DNA of 64,000 bases from RYN-230 sp963717125. Its GTDB lineage: Bacteria; Actinomycetota; Actinomycetes; Streptosporangiales; Streptosporangiaceae. The translations under genes were made by a program, and so were the position numbers. How positions within the stretch are numbered: position 1 is the first letter of the stretch; every line of letters begins with the position of its first letter. Under the pieces are notes generated by a model. It was not told where the DNA came from, ran no database searches, and saw only the letters and a list, made by a program, of their open reading frames with translations. Shown here piece after piece: positions 43,104 through 51,709 of this stretch. The stretch is from the NCBI GenBank assembly GCA_963717125.1, contig CAVQVG010000020.1:558001-622000 (forward strand), written 5' to 3'.

Positions 43104-44065
43104 ACCACCTCGTAGGTGGTCCGGTTACGGAAGAACCGGAACTGGACGAAGGTGACCAGCAGGATCACGCCGAACAGCAGCAACGACATGGCCGCGGCCG
43201 AGCCGACGTCGAAGTTCTGGAACGCGGTGGTGTAGATCTGGTAATTGATCACGTTGGTCGCCGACCCGGGGCCGCCCTGGGTCAGCACGTACACCTGGTC
43301 GAACACCTGGAACGACCCGATCACGTCGGTGACCAGGACGAACAGCATGGTGGAGTTGAGCAGCGGCAGCGTGATCCGGCGGAACTTGCCCCAGGCCGAC
43401 GCGCCGTCGATGCCCGCCGCCTCGTACAGCTGCGGCGGGATGGTCTGCAGGCCGGCCAGGAAGAACAGCATGTTGTAGCCCGCGTACTGCCAGGTGGCGA
43501 TCATGGCGATGACCGGCAGCGCGGTCGCCTGGTTACCGAGCCAGTTCGGGCCGGTGATGCCCACCAGCGCCAGCAGGTGGTTGATCATCCCGTTCTGCGC
43601 GTTGAACAGCCAGCCCCAGACCACGGCCATGGCCACCGGGGTGGACATGTACGGCAGCACGAACAGGGCGCGGAACACGCCCATGCCGGGCAGCGCCCGG
43701 TTCAGCAGCATGGCCAGCCCGAGCGCGAGCACGGTCTGGATCGGGATGTTCAACAGTACGTAGTAGGCGCTGATCAGCAGCGCGTGGAAGACGTGGTCGT
43801 CCCGGGTCATCGTGACGAAGTTGCTGAACCCGGCCCAGCTCGGCGACTGCAGGAAGTTCCACTTGACGAAGCTGAGCAGCAGCACGACCACGACCGGCAG
43901 CAGCAGGAACAAGATCACCCCGGCCAGGCTGGGCAGGATGAACGGGGCGGCCGCGGCGAGCTTGCGCACCGGCCGGCGGCCGGACCGCGGGGCCGGCCCG
44001 TGCCCGCGGCGCAGCCGCTCCCGCCGCGCGGCGGCGCCCGGCAGGCGCAGGTCAGTCAGGCCCAT
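43100..44065 (-). CDS. Sugar ABC permease, MalF/LacF-like
   Basis: 321 residues. A basic N-terminus (about 35 residues, many Arg) precedes six helices. EAA loop: AAGIDGASAWGKFRRITLPLL. Works with the MalG-like partner. The ATG at 44065 lies inside the end of the lacI gene (overlap of 14 bases), so regulator and transporter are on one transcript. Confidence 0.92.
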   Translation of the reverse strand: MGLTDLRLPGAAARRERLRRGHGPAPRSGRRPVRKLAAAAPFILPSLAGVILFLLLPVVVVLLLSFVKWNFLQSPSWAGFSNFVTMTRDDHVFHALLISAYYVLLNIPIQTVLALGLAMLLNRALPGMGVFRALFVLPYMSTPVAMAVVWGWLFNAQNGMINHLLALVGITGPNWLGNQATALPVIAMIATWQYAGYNMLFFLAGLQTIPPQLYEAAGIDGASAWGKFRRITLPLLNSTMLFVLVTDVIGSFQVFDQVYVLTQGGPGSATNVINYQIYTTAFQNFDVGSAAAMSLLLFGVILLVTFVQFRFFRNRTTYEVV

Positions 44066-45170
44066 GGCGGCGACTCCCGGTGCTCTCGCGCACGATGAGT
44101 TCCGGTTCCAGCGGCATCCCGGGGCCGGCCGTGGCCTGCGGGTCGACCAGGGAGTGCAGCAGCGCGAAACAGGCCCGGCCCAGCGCGACCCAGTCCAGCC
44201 GGACGGTGGTCAGGGCCGGCGTCAGGTAGGCCGAGACCGGCGTGTCGTCGAAGCCGGCCACGCTGACGCTGCCCGGCACCGGCAGGCCCGCCTCCGCCAT
44301 GGCCCGCAGCACGCCGACCGCGACGTCGTCGTTGCCGCAGAGCACCGCCGTGACGGCCGGGTCGGCGGCCAGCTCCCGCCCGGCCCGGTAGCCCGCCTCG
44401 GCGGTCCATCCGCCGGCCGGCGGCTCGGGGACCGGCGCGCCGGCCTGCAGCAGCCCGGCCCGCCAGCCGGCCAGCCGGGGGCTGGTGCCGGTGGAGGCCG
44501 GGATGGGCACGTAGTGCACGGTCCGGTGGCCCAGGCCGAGCAGGTACCGGGTTGCCAGCTGCGCCGCCTGGCGGTCATCCAGCCAGACCCAGGGCTTGCC
44601 CTCGGCCTGCCGACCCGATGGGGTCTCCACCGCGGCCGCCACCGGGACGCCGGCCGGGACCGCGGCCAGCGCCTTGGTCCCGGCCCGGTCGTAGGCCATC
44701 ACGATCAGCGCGGTGCCCGGCTCGGTGGCCCGCTGCACCGCGTCCGCGATCTGCCCGCCCGCGGCCGATTCCAGCACCTGGATGCCCATGGCGAAGCCGG
44801 CCGCGCGGGCCGCCTCCTCGATGCCCTGCAAGCTGGCCGCGTAGCCGTACCGGGTGGTGTCCGAGGTCAGCACCGTGACCGCGCGCACCCGGCCGCCCGC
44901 CAGCGACCGGGCGGCCCGGTTCGGCCGGAAACCGAGGTCGCTGATGGCGGCCAGCACGGCTGCGCGGGTGGACTCCTTGACGCTCGGGTGATTGTTGATC
45001 ACGCGGGACACGGTCTGGTACGAGACCGAGGCCGCGGCGGCCACGTCGCGGATGCTCACCTGGCGCTGCTGCCGGGCCGTCCCTGGCTGGGTGGCCGTGG
45101 CCGCGCCTTCCGCCGGCGGCGCTGCGTCGCCGGCGGGCGGGAGCCCGCTTGTGTGACCGGTCACATTCAT
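44052..45170 (-). CDS. LacI family transcriptional regulator
   Basis: 372 residues from ATG 45170; a GTG at 45191 would add seven. About 40 disordered residues precede the DNA-binding domain VSIRDVAAAASVSYQTVSRV, then the hinge helix (RAARSLAGGRVRA) and a sugar-sensing domain like that of LacI. It should repress the sugar ABC operon (its own transcript) and the divergent GH36 gene until an alpha-galactoside binds. Two operator-like palindromes lie at 45152-45165 and 45179-45192; the first is inside its own coding sequence and the second covers the alternative GTG start. Confidence 0.88.
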   Translation of the reverse strand: MNVTGHTSGLPPAGDAAPPAEGAATATQPGTARQQRQVSIRDVAAAASVSYQTVSRVINNHPSVKESTRAAVLAAISDLGFRPNRAARSLAGGRVRAVTVLTSDTTRYGYAASLQGIEEAARAAGFAMGIQVLESAAGGQIADAVQRATEPGTALIVMAYDRAGTKALAAVPAGVPVAAAVETPSGRQAEGKPWVWLDDRQAAQLATRYLLGLGHRTVHYVPIPASTGTSPRLAGWRAGLLQAGAPVPEPPAGGWTAEAGYRAGRELAADPAVTAVLCGNDDVAVGVLRAMAEAGLPVPGSVSVAGFDDTPVSAYLTPALTTVRLDWVALGRACFALLHSLVDPQATAGPGMPLEPELIVRESTGSRRHGPD

Positions 45171-45192
45171 GCCAGGATTGTGACCGTTCACA
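45152..45192. promoter_or_regulatory. Paired LacI operators
   Basis: TGTGACCGGTCACA (45152-45165) is a perfect 14-base palindrome. TGTGACCGTTCACA (45179-45192) is the same with one mismatched pair. Their centres are 27 bases apart. They sit between lacI and GH36, starting 84 bases before the GH36 GTG. The C-G-centred palindrome fits LacI-family operators. Two sites allow cooperative binding or control of both promoters. Confidence 0.6.
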
Positions 45193-45275
45193 CTTTAGGT
45201 GTCAAGAGCCGAAATATCGCCGAAAATAACGACAGCGCCGCCGGTAACCAGCCTGCGCGCCACGAGGAGGACAGC

Positions 45276-47391
45276 GTGACCAGCACCGCGGGTGAGCCGG
45301 AGGCCATCGTGGCCGTGGATGACGGGCTGCTCGCGCTGACGGTATCCGTCGGCGGCGACGGTATCGCGAGGCTGACCCGGCTGGGCCCGGCGGGCACCGG
45401 ATCCTCCCCCGGGATCCCGCTGGTCAACGTGCTCACGCCGGGCACCGGACGGACCTGGTCCGGCACCCGGCACGCGGAGTCCGCCCTCGGCGGACGGCTG
45501 CGCTACCGCGGGCACTCGGCGCGGCAGGACGGCCCCTGGCAGGAATTCCTCATCGACCTGGGCGACCCGGCCACCGGGCTGCGGGCCGAGATCTGCTACC
45601 GGGTGCTGACCGGCCAGGGCGTGCTGCGCGCCTGGACCACGCTGACCAACCAGGGCGACGCCCCGGTCACCATCGAGGCGGTGACGTCGTTCCTGTGCGC
45701 GGGCCTCGATGGCGGCGGGGGCGTTGGGCAGCTTGAGGCGTGGTGGGCGGAGAGCGACTGGCTGGCGGAGGGTCGGTGGCAGCGCCGCGCGCTCCGCGAC
45801 GCGCTGCCGGATCTGAACCGGCAGGTGCACCCGGCCAACCCGCGCGGCTGTCTCGGGTTCACCAGCCGGGGCTCGTGGTCGTCGATGCCGTACCTGCCGA
45901 TGGGCGCGCTGGTCAGCCGGGCCTGGCACGTGCTGGTGCTGGCAGATAGAGCACAACGGCGCGTGGCGCTGGGAGGTCGGCGAGGCGCGTGACGGCGCCT
46001 ACCTGGCCCTGCTCGGGCCGGCCGAGGCCGAGCACCAGTGGCGGCAGCCGCTGCCGCCGGGCGGGTCGCTGCGCACCGTGCCGGTCGCGGTGGCGGTCAG
46101 CGCGGCCGGTTTCGAGGGCGCCATCGCCGGGCTGACCCGCTACCGGCGGGCGATCCGCCGCGCGCATCCCGACCACCGGGAACTGCCGGTGATCTTCAAC
46201 GACTACATGAACACGCTGATGGCCAACCCCAGCACGGACAAGCTGCTGCCGCTGATCGCCGCGGCGGCCGAGGTGGGCGCGGAATGCTTCTGCATCGACG
46301 CCGGCTGGTACGACGAGGAGCACGGCTGGTGGGACAGCGCGGGCGACTGGAAGCCGTCGGCCTCCCGGTTTCCCGGCGGCCTCGCCGAGGTCCTGGAGCA
46401 CATCCGGGCGGCCGGCCTGGTCCCCGGCCTGTGGCTGGAACCGGAGGTGGCCGGGGTGCACACCGCGGCGGCCCGTGACCTGCCGGCCGAGGCCTTCTTC
46501 CAGCGCGGCGGGACCCGGGTGGCCGAGCACGGCCGGTACCACCTGGACCTGCGGCATCCAGCCGCGGTCAAGCACCTGGACGAGACGGTCAACTTCCTCG
46601 TCGGCGACCTCGGGGTCGGCTACCTGAAGCTGGACTACAACATCCAGGCCGACCCGGGCACCGACGTGGCCGCGCCCAGCGCGGGGGCCGGCCTGCTCGG
46701 GCACAACCGGGCGCTGCTCGACTGGCTGGACCGGCTGCTGGACCGGCATCCCGGGCTGACCGTGGAGAATTGCGCCTCCGGCGGGATGCGCGCGGACTAC
46801 GCCATGCTGTCCCGGCTGCAACTCCAGTCCACCAGCGACCAGCAGGACCTCCTCCGCTACCCGGCCATCGCGGCCGCCGCCGCGGCGGCGATGACCCCGG
46901 AGCAGGCCGGCATCTGGGCCTACCCGCAGCCCGGGTTGAGCCCGGAGCAGAACAGTTTCACCCTGTGCGGGGCGCTGCTCGGCCGGATTCACCTGTCCGG
47001 GCACCTGGACCGGATGACCGCGGAGCAGCGCGCCCTGGTGGCGGAGGCGGTCGCGGTGTACAAGGCGATCCGCGCCGACCTGGCCAGCTCGGTGCCGTTC
47101 TGGCCGCTCGGGCTGCCCCGGTGGGCCGACGCCTGGGTCGCCCAGGGCCTGCGCACCCCCGAGCGGAGCTACCTGCTGGTCTGGCGGCGCGGCGCTCCGC
47201 CGGGGACGCCGGACGCGCCGGGTGACTCCGGGCCGGCCACCCTGCCCGTCCCGCACCTGGGCGGCCGTCCGGTCCGGGCCGAGGTGCTGTTCGGCGCGGG
47301 CCAGGCGCAGTGGGCGCCGGCCGCCGGCACGCTGACCGTGACGCTGCCCCCGGCCCCCGCCGCCTGCCTGCTCCGGCTCAGCCCCGGCTGA
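45276..47391 (+). pseudogene. GH36 alpha-galactosidase, frameshifted
   Basis: Starts at GTG 45276, with GAGGAGG six bases upstream. About 704 residues when one base is removed. The N-terminal beta-sandwich domain reads to about 45940, where GTGCTGGTGCTGGCAG contains an extra base: the other frame then gives WQIEHNGAWRWEVGE and the rest of the enzyme to 47391. Catalytic elements are intact in that second frame: nucleophile Asp in GYLKLDYN and acid/base Asp in CASGGMRADY. It hydrolyses alpha-1,6-galactosides in the cytoplasm after import. No signal peptide is seen. Operators upstream suggest control by LacI. Confidence 0.85.
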
Positions 47392-47413
47392 CCCGGCCGG
47401 CGCTGCGCGCTCG

Positions 47414-48652
47414 TTAGGCGGTGAACTCGGCGAGTAGGGACAGCAGCGCCTCGGGCGCCTCGATCTGCGGCAGGTGACCGGCGTCCGGCAGCACCCGGAA
47501 GGTGGCGCCGGGAATGGCCGCCGCGTATTCCTGGCCGTAGGCCGGGGTCACCATCCGGTCCGCCTCGCCCCACACCACGAGCGTGGGCACGGTCAGGCCG
47601 GCCAGCCGCGCGGCCAGGCCGGGATCGGCCATCGACCGGCCGCCGTAGACCTCCAGCGCGGCCCGGTTGGCCGCGGCGATGGCCTGCTGCTCGCTGGTCA
47701 GCGTGGCCGGGTCGATCCGGTACCGGTCCGGGTGCGCGAAGCTGACGTCGAAGACCTGGTCGAGCGTCATCGAGAAGTAGTCCGCGATCGGGTGGTCGGC
47801 GGAGTCCAGGCCGGCCGCGTCCAGCAGGACCAGCCGGCTGACGCGGTCCGCCGCGCCGAGCGCGGTTTCCGCGGCGATCCAGCCGCCGACCGAGCTGCCC
47901 ACCACGGTCACCCCGGTCAGGCCGAGCTGGCCGAGCAGGTTCCGGTACAGCTCGCCCAGCTTGCGGGCCGAATCGAGCCCGGCCGGCCGGGGCGTGCCGC
48001 CGAAACCGGGATGCACCGGGGTCAGCACCTGGACCGGGAACCGCTCGGCCAGCAGGCCGGCGAAGCCGGCCACCGAGTCCGGCCCGGCGCCGCCGTGCAG
48101 CAGCAGGACCGGGCGGCCCTGACCGCGCTGGGTGACGGTGACCGGGACGTCCCCGAACGAGGTGGCCACCTGGTACGTGGCGGTGCCCGGGTCGTCCGCG
48201 TAGCTGGTGGCGGGCTCGGTCGCGTACCGGCTCATGACCTGCTGGGTCGCCGCCGGGGTCAGCGTCCCACCCTGCTCGATCATCGCGCGCAGGTCACGGA
48301 AGTACTGCACGTACAGATCCGGGGTGAACGTGTTGAGCAGCACCAGTGGTTCGTCGCCCGGGTTGGCGAAGGTGTGCGGGGCGCCGGGCGGGATCATGGC
48401 CAGGCTGCCGGCCGGCGCGTCGTAGCTCTCCGCCCCGACGGTGAACCGGGCGGTGCCGGAGACCACGTAGAAGCCCTCGTCGTGCCGGGCGTGCCGGTGC
48501 TGCGGCGGGCCGTCGGAGTGCGGAGCTACGGTGATCTCGCCCACCCCGAGGCGGTGGCCGGTGGTGCTGCCGTCCTCCAGGATCCGCATCGTGGTCGGTC
48601 CCAGGTGGACGATCTCGCCGCCGCCGGGGCCGGTGATGGAAGCCTTGGTCAT
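47414..48652 (-). CDS. Cupin domain fused to alpha/beta hydrolase
   Basis: 412 residues from ATG 48652, with GAAGAGG upstream. Residues about 20-110 are a cupin barrel (PPQHRHARHDEGFYVVSG, then PPGAPHTFANPGDEP). Residues about 150-412 are an alpha/beta hydrolase with oxyanion HGG (LLLHGGAGPD), nucleophile Ser in VVGSSVGGW, Asp in VVWGEADRM and His in DAGHLPQ. Both halves look intact, and no frameshift separates them. The cupin may bind or sense the substrate of the hydrolase. Divergent from the TetR gene at 48775, with operator repeats between. Confidence 0.85.
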   Translation of the reverse strand: MTKASITGPGGGEIVHLGPTTMRILEDGSTTGHRLGVGEITVAPHSDGPPQHRHARHDEGFYVVSGTARFTVGAESYDAPAGSLAMIPPGAPHTFANPGDEPLVLLNTFTPDLYVQYFRDLRAMIEQGGTLTPAATQQVMSRYATEPATSYADDPGTATYQVATSFGDVPVTVTQRGQGRPVLLLHGGAGPDSVAGFAGLLAERFPVQVLTPVHPGFGGTPRPAGLDSARKLGELYRNLLGQLGLTGVTVVGSSVGGWIAAETALGAADRVSRLVLLDAAGLDSADHPIADYFSMTLDQVFDVSFAHPDRYRIDPATLTSEQQAIAAANRAALEVYGGRSMADPGLAARLAGLTVPTLVVWGEADRMVTPAYGQEYAAAIPGATFRVLPDAGHLPQIEAPEALLSLLAEFTA

Positions 48653-48679
48653 GCTGACCTCTTCCCTGCTCGTTTCGGT

Positions 48680-48747
48680 CTTCGTAAGAGTCAACTCTCA
48701 CGAAGATAGCTTGCTCGCACCAGTCGTGCAAGGATACTCTCACGAAG
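48680..48747. promoter_or_regulatory. TetR operator cluster with ACTCTCACGAAG sites
   Basis: ACTCTCACGAAG occurs at 48694-48705 and 48736-48747, and in inverted form with one mismatch at 48680-48691. The first two sites face each other across two bases, making a near-perfect 26-base inverted repeat. The group lies between the divergent cupin-hydrolase and tetR genes, so TetR probably represses both from here. Confidence 0.65.
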
Positions 48748-48774
48748 AGAGATAACAATCATGATGGAGGGCTC

Positions 48775-49470
48775 ATGACGGCCGCCGTCAACGGCGCCAC
48801 CGGGCGCGCGAACCAGAAGGCCAGGACGCGCAAGGCCATCGTGGACGCCTGCCGTGAGCTGACCCGGTCCGGCGCCGAGATAACCATGCCGGACGTCGCG
48901 CGGGCGGCCATGGTGTCCGAGGCCACCGCGTACCGCTACTTCCCCGACCTGGTCACGCTGCTCCAGGCGGCGCTGGCCGGGCTGTGGCCTTCGCCCGCGG
49001 ACGCACTGGCGCCGGTGGCCGGGTCGGCCGACCCGGCCGAGCGGGTCGGCTTCGCCTGTGCCTACCTGCTCCGCGGCGTGCACGCCTACCAGGGCTCGGT
49101 GCGCGCGATGATCTCGCACACGATCGCGGCCCCGGCGCAGGCACAGGCCCGGCCCGGGATCCGGTTCGACCTGCTGGACTACGCGCTGGCCCCGTTCGCC
49201 GGCCCAGCCGACCCCACCGACCGCTCCGGCCCGGCCAGCCCGGCCAGCCCGGGCTGCCCGGCCAGTGCGGCCAGCCCGGCCGGCCCGGGCTTCCTGCCGC
49301 CGGCCGCGATGGCCCGGCTGAAGCAGGAACTCGCCGTCGTGGTCAGCGCCGAGGCGCTGTTCGTGCTGACCGACCTGTGCGGACTCCCGGTGGACGACGC
49401 CGTCGCGACCGCGGTGCACGCCGCCGAGACGCTGACCAGAGCCGCGTTCGCCGGCCAAGCCGCGGGCTGA
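48775..49470 (+). CDS. TetR family transcriptional regulator
   Basis: 231 residues from ATG 48775, with GGAGG five bases upstream. Helix-turn-helix: TRKAIVDACRELTRSG, then MPDVARAAMVSEATAYRYFP (residues 18-58). A Pro/Ser/Ala-rich low-complexity loop (about 140-180) interrupts the C-terminal helical domain. It probably controls the divergent cupin-hydrolase gene through the operator cluster at 48680-48747. A hairpin at 49480-49500 ends the transcript. Confidence 0.88.
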   Translation: MTAAVNGATGRANQKARTRKAIVDACRELTRSGAEITMPDVARAAMVSEATAYRYFPDLVTLLQAALAGLWPSPADALAPVAGSADPAERVGFACAYLLRGVHAYQGSVRAMISHTIAAPAQAQARPGIRFDLLDYALAPFAGPADPTDRSGPASPASPGCPASAASPAGPGFLPPAAMARLKQELAVVVSAEALFVLTDLCGLPVDDAVATAVHAAETLTRAAFAGQAAG

Positions 49471-49479
49471 CCGGCGCCG

Positions 49480-49500
49480 CGGCGGGTTGGCGGCCCGCCG
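49480..49500 (+). terminator. Hairpin terminator after tetR
   Basis: CGGCGGG (49480-49486), loop TTGGCGG, then CCCGCCG (49494-49500), followed directly by TTTAA. The stem of seven G/C pairs begins nine bases after the tetR stop. It is a plausible intrinsic terminator that insulates the GpgS gene downstream. Confidence 0.45.
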
Positions 49501-49598
49501 TTTAACGTCGGCGAAACACATTGTTACGTGCCTTCAATACGGCGTCGCTAACCTGTTCTTTCCGTCCACGGCGGAAGGCAGAGGGAAAGGCGCCATCC

Positions 49599-50723
49599 AT
49601 GAGCATAAGCGTCCGGGAATGGTTTGCCCAGCGGTCGTTCAGTCACCAGGAATTCGCCGGCCTGGCCGCCGCCGGGCGGGCTGGCGACCTCAGCACCACG
49701 CTCATCTTCCCGACCCGCAACGTGGCCGGGACCATCGGCCCGATCCTGGCCACGGTGGCCCGGCTGAACGAGCGCAGCGGGCTGATCGACCAGGTCATCG
49801 TCGTGGACGCGGACTCCGCGGACGGCACCGCGGACATCGCCCGGGCGGCCGGGGCCGAGGTCTATTCGGAGAACGAACTGCTGCCCGGCTACGGCCCGGC
49901 CCGCGGTAAGGGCGACGCCATGTGGCGCAGCCTGTCGGTGGCCCGCGGGGACATCGTCATGTTCGCCGACGCCGACACCAGCAATTTCGGCGAGCATTTC
50001 ATCTACGGCACGCTGGGCCCGCTGCTCACACTGCCGGATGTGCAGTTCAGCAAGGCGGCCTACCGGCGGCCGTTCACCGATTCGAGCCAATCGGTGATTG
50101 ACGGTGGCGGCCGGGTGACCGAGCTCATGGCCAAGCCGCTGTTCAATTTCTGCTGCCCGGAACTCACCGGATTCGTGCAGCCACTGGCGGGCGAATTCGC
50201 GGCTTACCGCGAGCTGTTCTACAGCATCCCGTTTCTCACCGGCTACGGAGTGGAACTGGGCATCCTGGTGGACGTGCTGCAGGACGCGGGCCTGGCCGCG
50301 ATGGCCCAGGTCGATCTCGGCGCCCGGCAGAACCGGCACCAGCCGCTGTGGGACCTGAGCCGGATGAGCTCCGCCGTGCTGCGGGCCATGGCCAGCCGGG
50401 TGCCGGTGGCCCAGCGCGGGATGTCCTCCCCGGCCGCGTCGGAGGTGCTGGCCCTGCGGCCCGAGGTGTACTTGCACGCGGTGGCCACCGAGGCCGGGCT
50501 CCGGCTCGATGAGCACACCAGCGAACTGCTGGAGCGCCCGCCGATGGCTCAGCTGCTGGCCGCGGCCCCGGCGGCCAGCCGGATGATGGTGAACGCCGCG
50601 CCCTGCGGGTCGGTGAGTATCGCCAGGCGGCCCGGCGGCGCGTCGGCCGGCGGCACGGTCACCTGGCCGCCCAGCTCGGTCGCCCGGGCCGCGGCGGCGT
50701 CGCAATCGGTGACCGCGAAGTAG
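49599..50723 (+). CDS. gpgS: Glucosyl-3-phosphoglycerate synthase (GpgS-like)
   Basis: 374 residues from ATG 49599. GT81/GT-A fold: LIFPTRNVAGTIGPIL at the UDP-glucose site, VVDADSADGTADIA, the metal-binding FADADTSNF, and NFCCPELTGFVQPLAGEFAA with GYGVELGILVDVL in the acceptor region. It makes glucosyl-3-phosphoglycerate, the first step to glucosylglycerate and, in mycobacteria, methylglucose lipopolysaccharide. Known enzymes are about 325 residues; here the sequence after LLERPPMAQ (about residue 322) runs antisense through the convergent VOC gene for 175 bases, so the real stop is probably lost or shifted. Confidence 0.85.
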   Translation: MSISVREWFAQRSFSHQEFAGLAAAGRAGDLSTTLIFPTRNVAGTIGPILATVARLNERSGLIDQVIVVDADSADGTADIARAAGAEVYSENELLPGYGPARGKGDAMWRSLSVARGDIVMFADADTSNFGEHFIYGTLGPLLTLPDVQFSKAAYRRPFTDSSQSVIDGGGRVTELMAKPLFNFCCPELTGFVQPLAGEFAAYRELFYSIPFLTGYGVELGILVDVLQDAGLAAMAQVDLGARQNRHQPLWDLSRMSSAVLRAMASRVPVAQRGMSSPAASEVLALRPEVYLHAVATEAGLRLDEHTSELLERPPMAQLLAAAPAASRMMVNAAPCGSVSIARRPGGASAGGTVTWPPSSVARAAAASQSVTAK

Positions 50724-51358
50724 ACCACCCAGCGCGGTGGGACGTCGGCCGGCCACTCCTCGTCCATGTGCACCATGCCGCCGACGGTGCGGCCGGCCAG
50801 CCGCCACTCGGTGTACGTCATCGGGCCCATCTCGCTGGTGTCCGGCGCCCAGCCGAACACGCTGCCGTAGAACGCGCCGGCCGCCTCGGTGTCCCGGCAG
50901 GCCAGCTCGCTCCAGCAGAAGCAGCCCGGGTCGTTGACCAGCCGGGCGCCGTGGAACGCCGCGGGCTGCCACACCGCGAACAGAGCGCCCTGGTCGTCGG
51001 CGAACATGCCCATCGTGCCCTGCCCGGGCACCTCGGCGGGCGGGGCCACGACCTGCCCACCGGCCGCGGTCACCCGGGCCGCCGCGGCCCCGGCGTCGGT
51101 CACGCTGACGTAGCTGTTCCAGGCGGCCCGGCGGCTGCCCGGGCTGGGCATCAGGCCGGCCACCACCCGGCCGGGGAACTCGCCGGGCGCCGTGCCGGGC
51201 GGGGCGAAGAAGGTGTACGCCGCGTCCCCGCCGGGCGGCGCGTCCTGGGCCGACCAACCGAACAGCCCGGTGTAGAACGCGGCCGACGCCGCCGGGTCGC
51301 TGGTGGACAGGTCAACCCAGCACGGCGTGCCTGGCGGATATGCCCTCATCGCAGGCAT
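50549..51358 (-). CDS. Two-domain VOC (glyoxalase-like) protein
   Basis: 269 residues from ATG 51358, with GGGAGGGA upstream. Two VOC repeats: PCWVDLSTSDPAASAAFYTG, and the second CFCWSELACRDTEAAGAFYG. Each ends in a strand with TDPQGAAF or DDQGALFAVWQP carrying metal-site Glu/His equivalents. Proteins of this arrangement bind small molecules, including hydroxylated aromatics or antibiotics; function here is unknown. Convergent with GpgS, whose extended tail overlaps its end. Confidence 0.85.
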   Translation of the reverse strand: MPAMRAYPPGTPCWVDLSTSDPAASAAFYTGLFGWSAQDAPPGGDAAYTFFAPPGTAPGEFPGRVVAGLMPSPGSRRAAWNSYVSVTDAGAAAARVTAAGGQVVAPPAEVPGQGTMGMFADDQGALFAVWQPAAFHGARLVNDPGCFCWSELACRDTEAAGAFYGSVFGWAPDTSEMGPMTYTEWRLAGRTVGGMVHMDEEWPADVPPRWVVYFAVTDCDAAAARATELGGQVTVPPADAPPGRLAILTDPQGAAFTIIRLAAGAAASS

Positions 51359-51480
51359 CGCGGTCCCTCCCCCTAGCCGCCGGTGTCACTGTGGCCTCGC
51401 TGACCATACATCCGCCACACCACCTACGTCCGGCCCGGCCGCATCTCGCCACCTGACCGGGCCACGCATATCATCTTCCT

Positions 51481-51699
51481 GTGCCACGTTATGAGTACCG
51501 GTGCCGGGCCTGCGGCGACACGTTCGAGCGCAGCCGGCCGATGAGTGAGTCGTCCGAGCCGTGCCCGTGCCCGCAGGGGCACGACGACACGGTCAAGCTG
51601 CTGTCCACCGTGGCCGTCGGCGGCCGGGCCAGCTCGTCGTCCGCGCCGCGATCCGGCGGCGGAGGCGGCTGCTGCGGTGGCGCCTGCGGCTGCAGCTGA
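51481..51699 (+). CDS. FmdB-type zinc ribbon protein
   Basis: 72 residues from GTG 51481. PRYEYRCRACGDTFERSRPM is the FmdB family start, with the first CxxC; CPCPQGHDD carries the second Cys pair. A Ser/Gly linker and a Cys-rich tail (GGCCGGACGCS) follow. TATCAT lies six bases before the GTG and no ribosome site is seen, suggesting a leaderless transcript. Such proteins bind zinc; their role is unknown. The MDMPI-like gene follows after ten bases and is probably cotranscribed. Confidence 0.85.
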   Translation: MPRYEYRCRACGDTFERSRPMSESSEPCPCPQGHDDTVKLLSTVAVGGRASSSSAPRSGGGGGCCGGACGCS

Positions 51700-51709
51700 A
51701 CCCCAGCCC

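Noticed and set aside
44052..45191. GTG 45191 as the lacI start
   Set aside because: It lies inside an operator-like palindrome with no ribosome site; ATG 45170 is preferred, though the GTG cannot be excluded.
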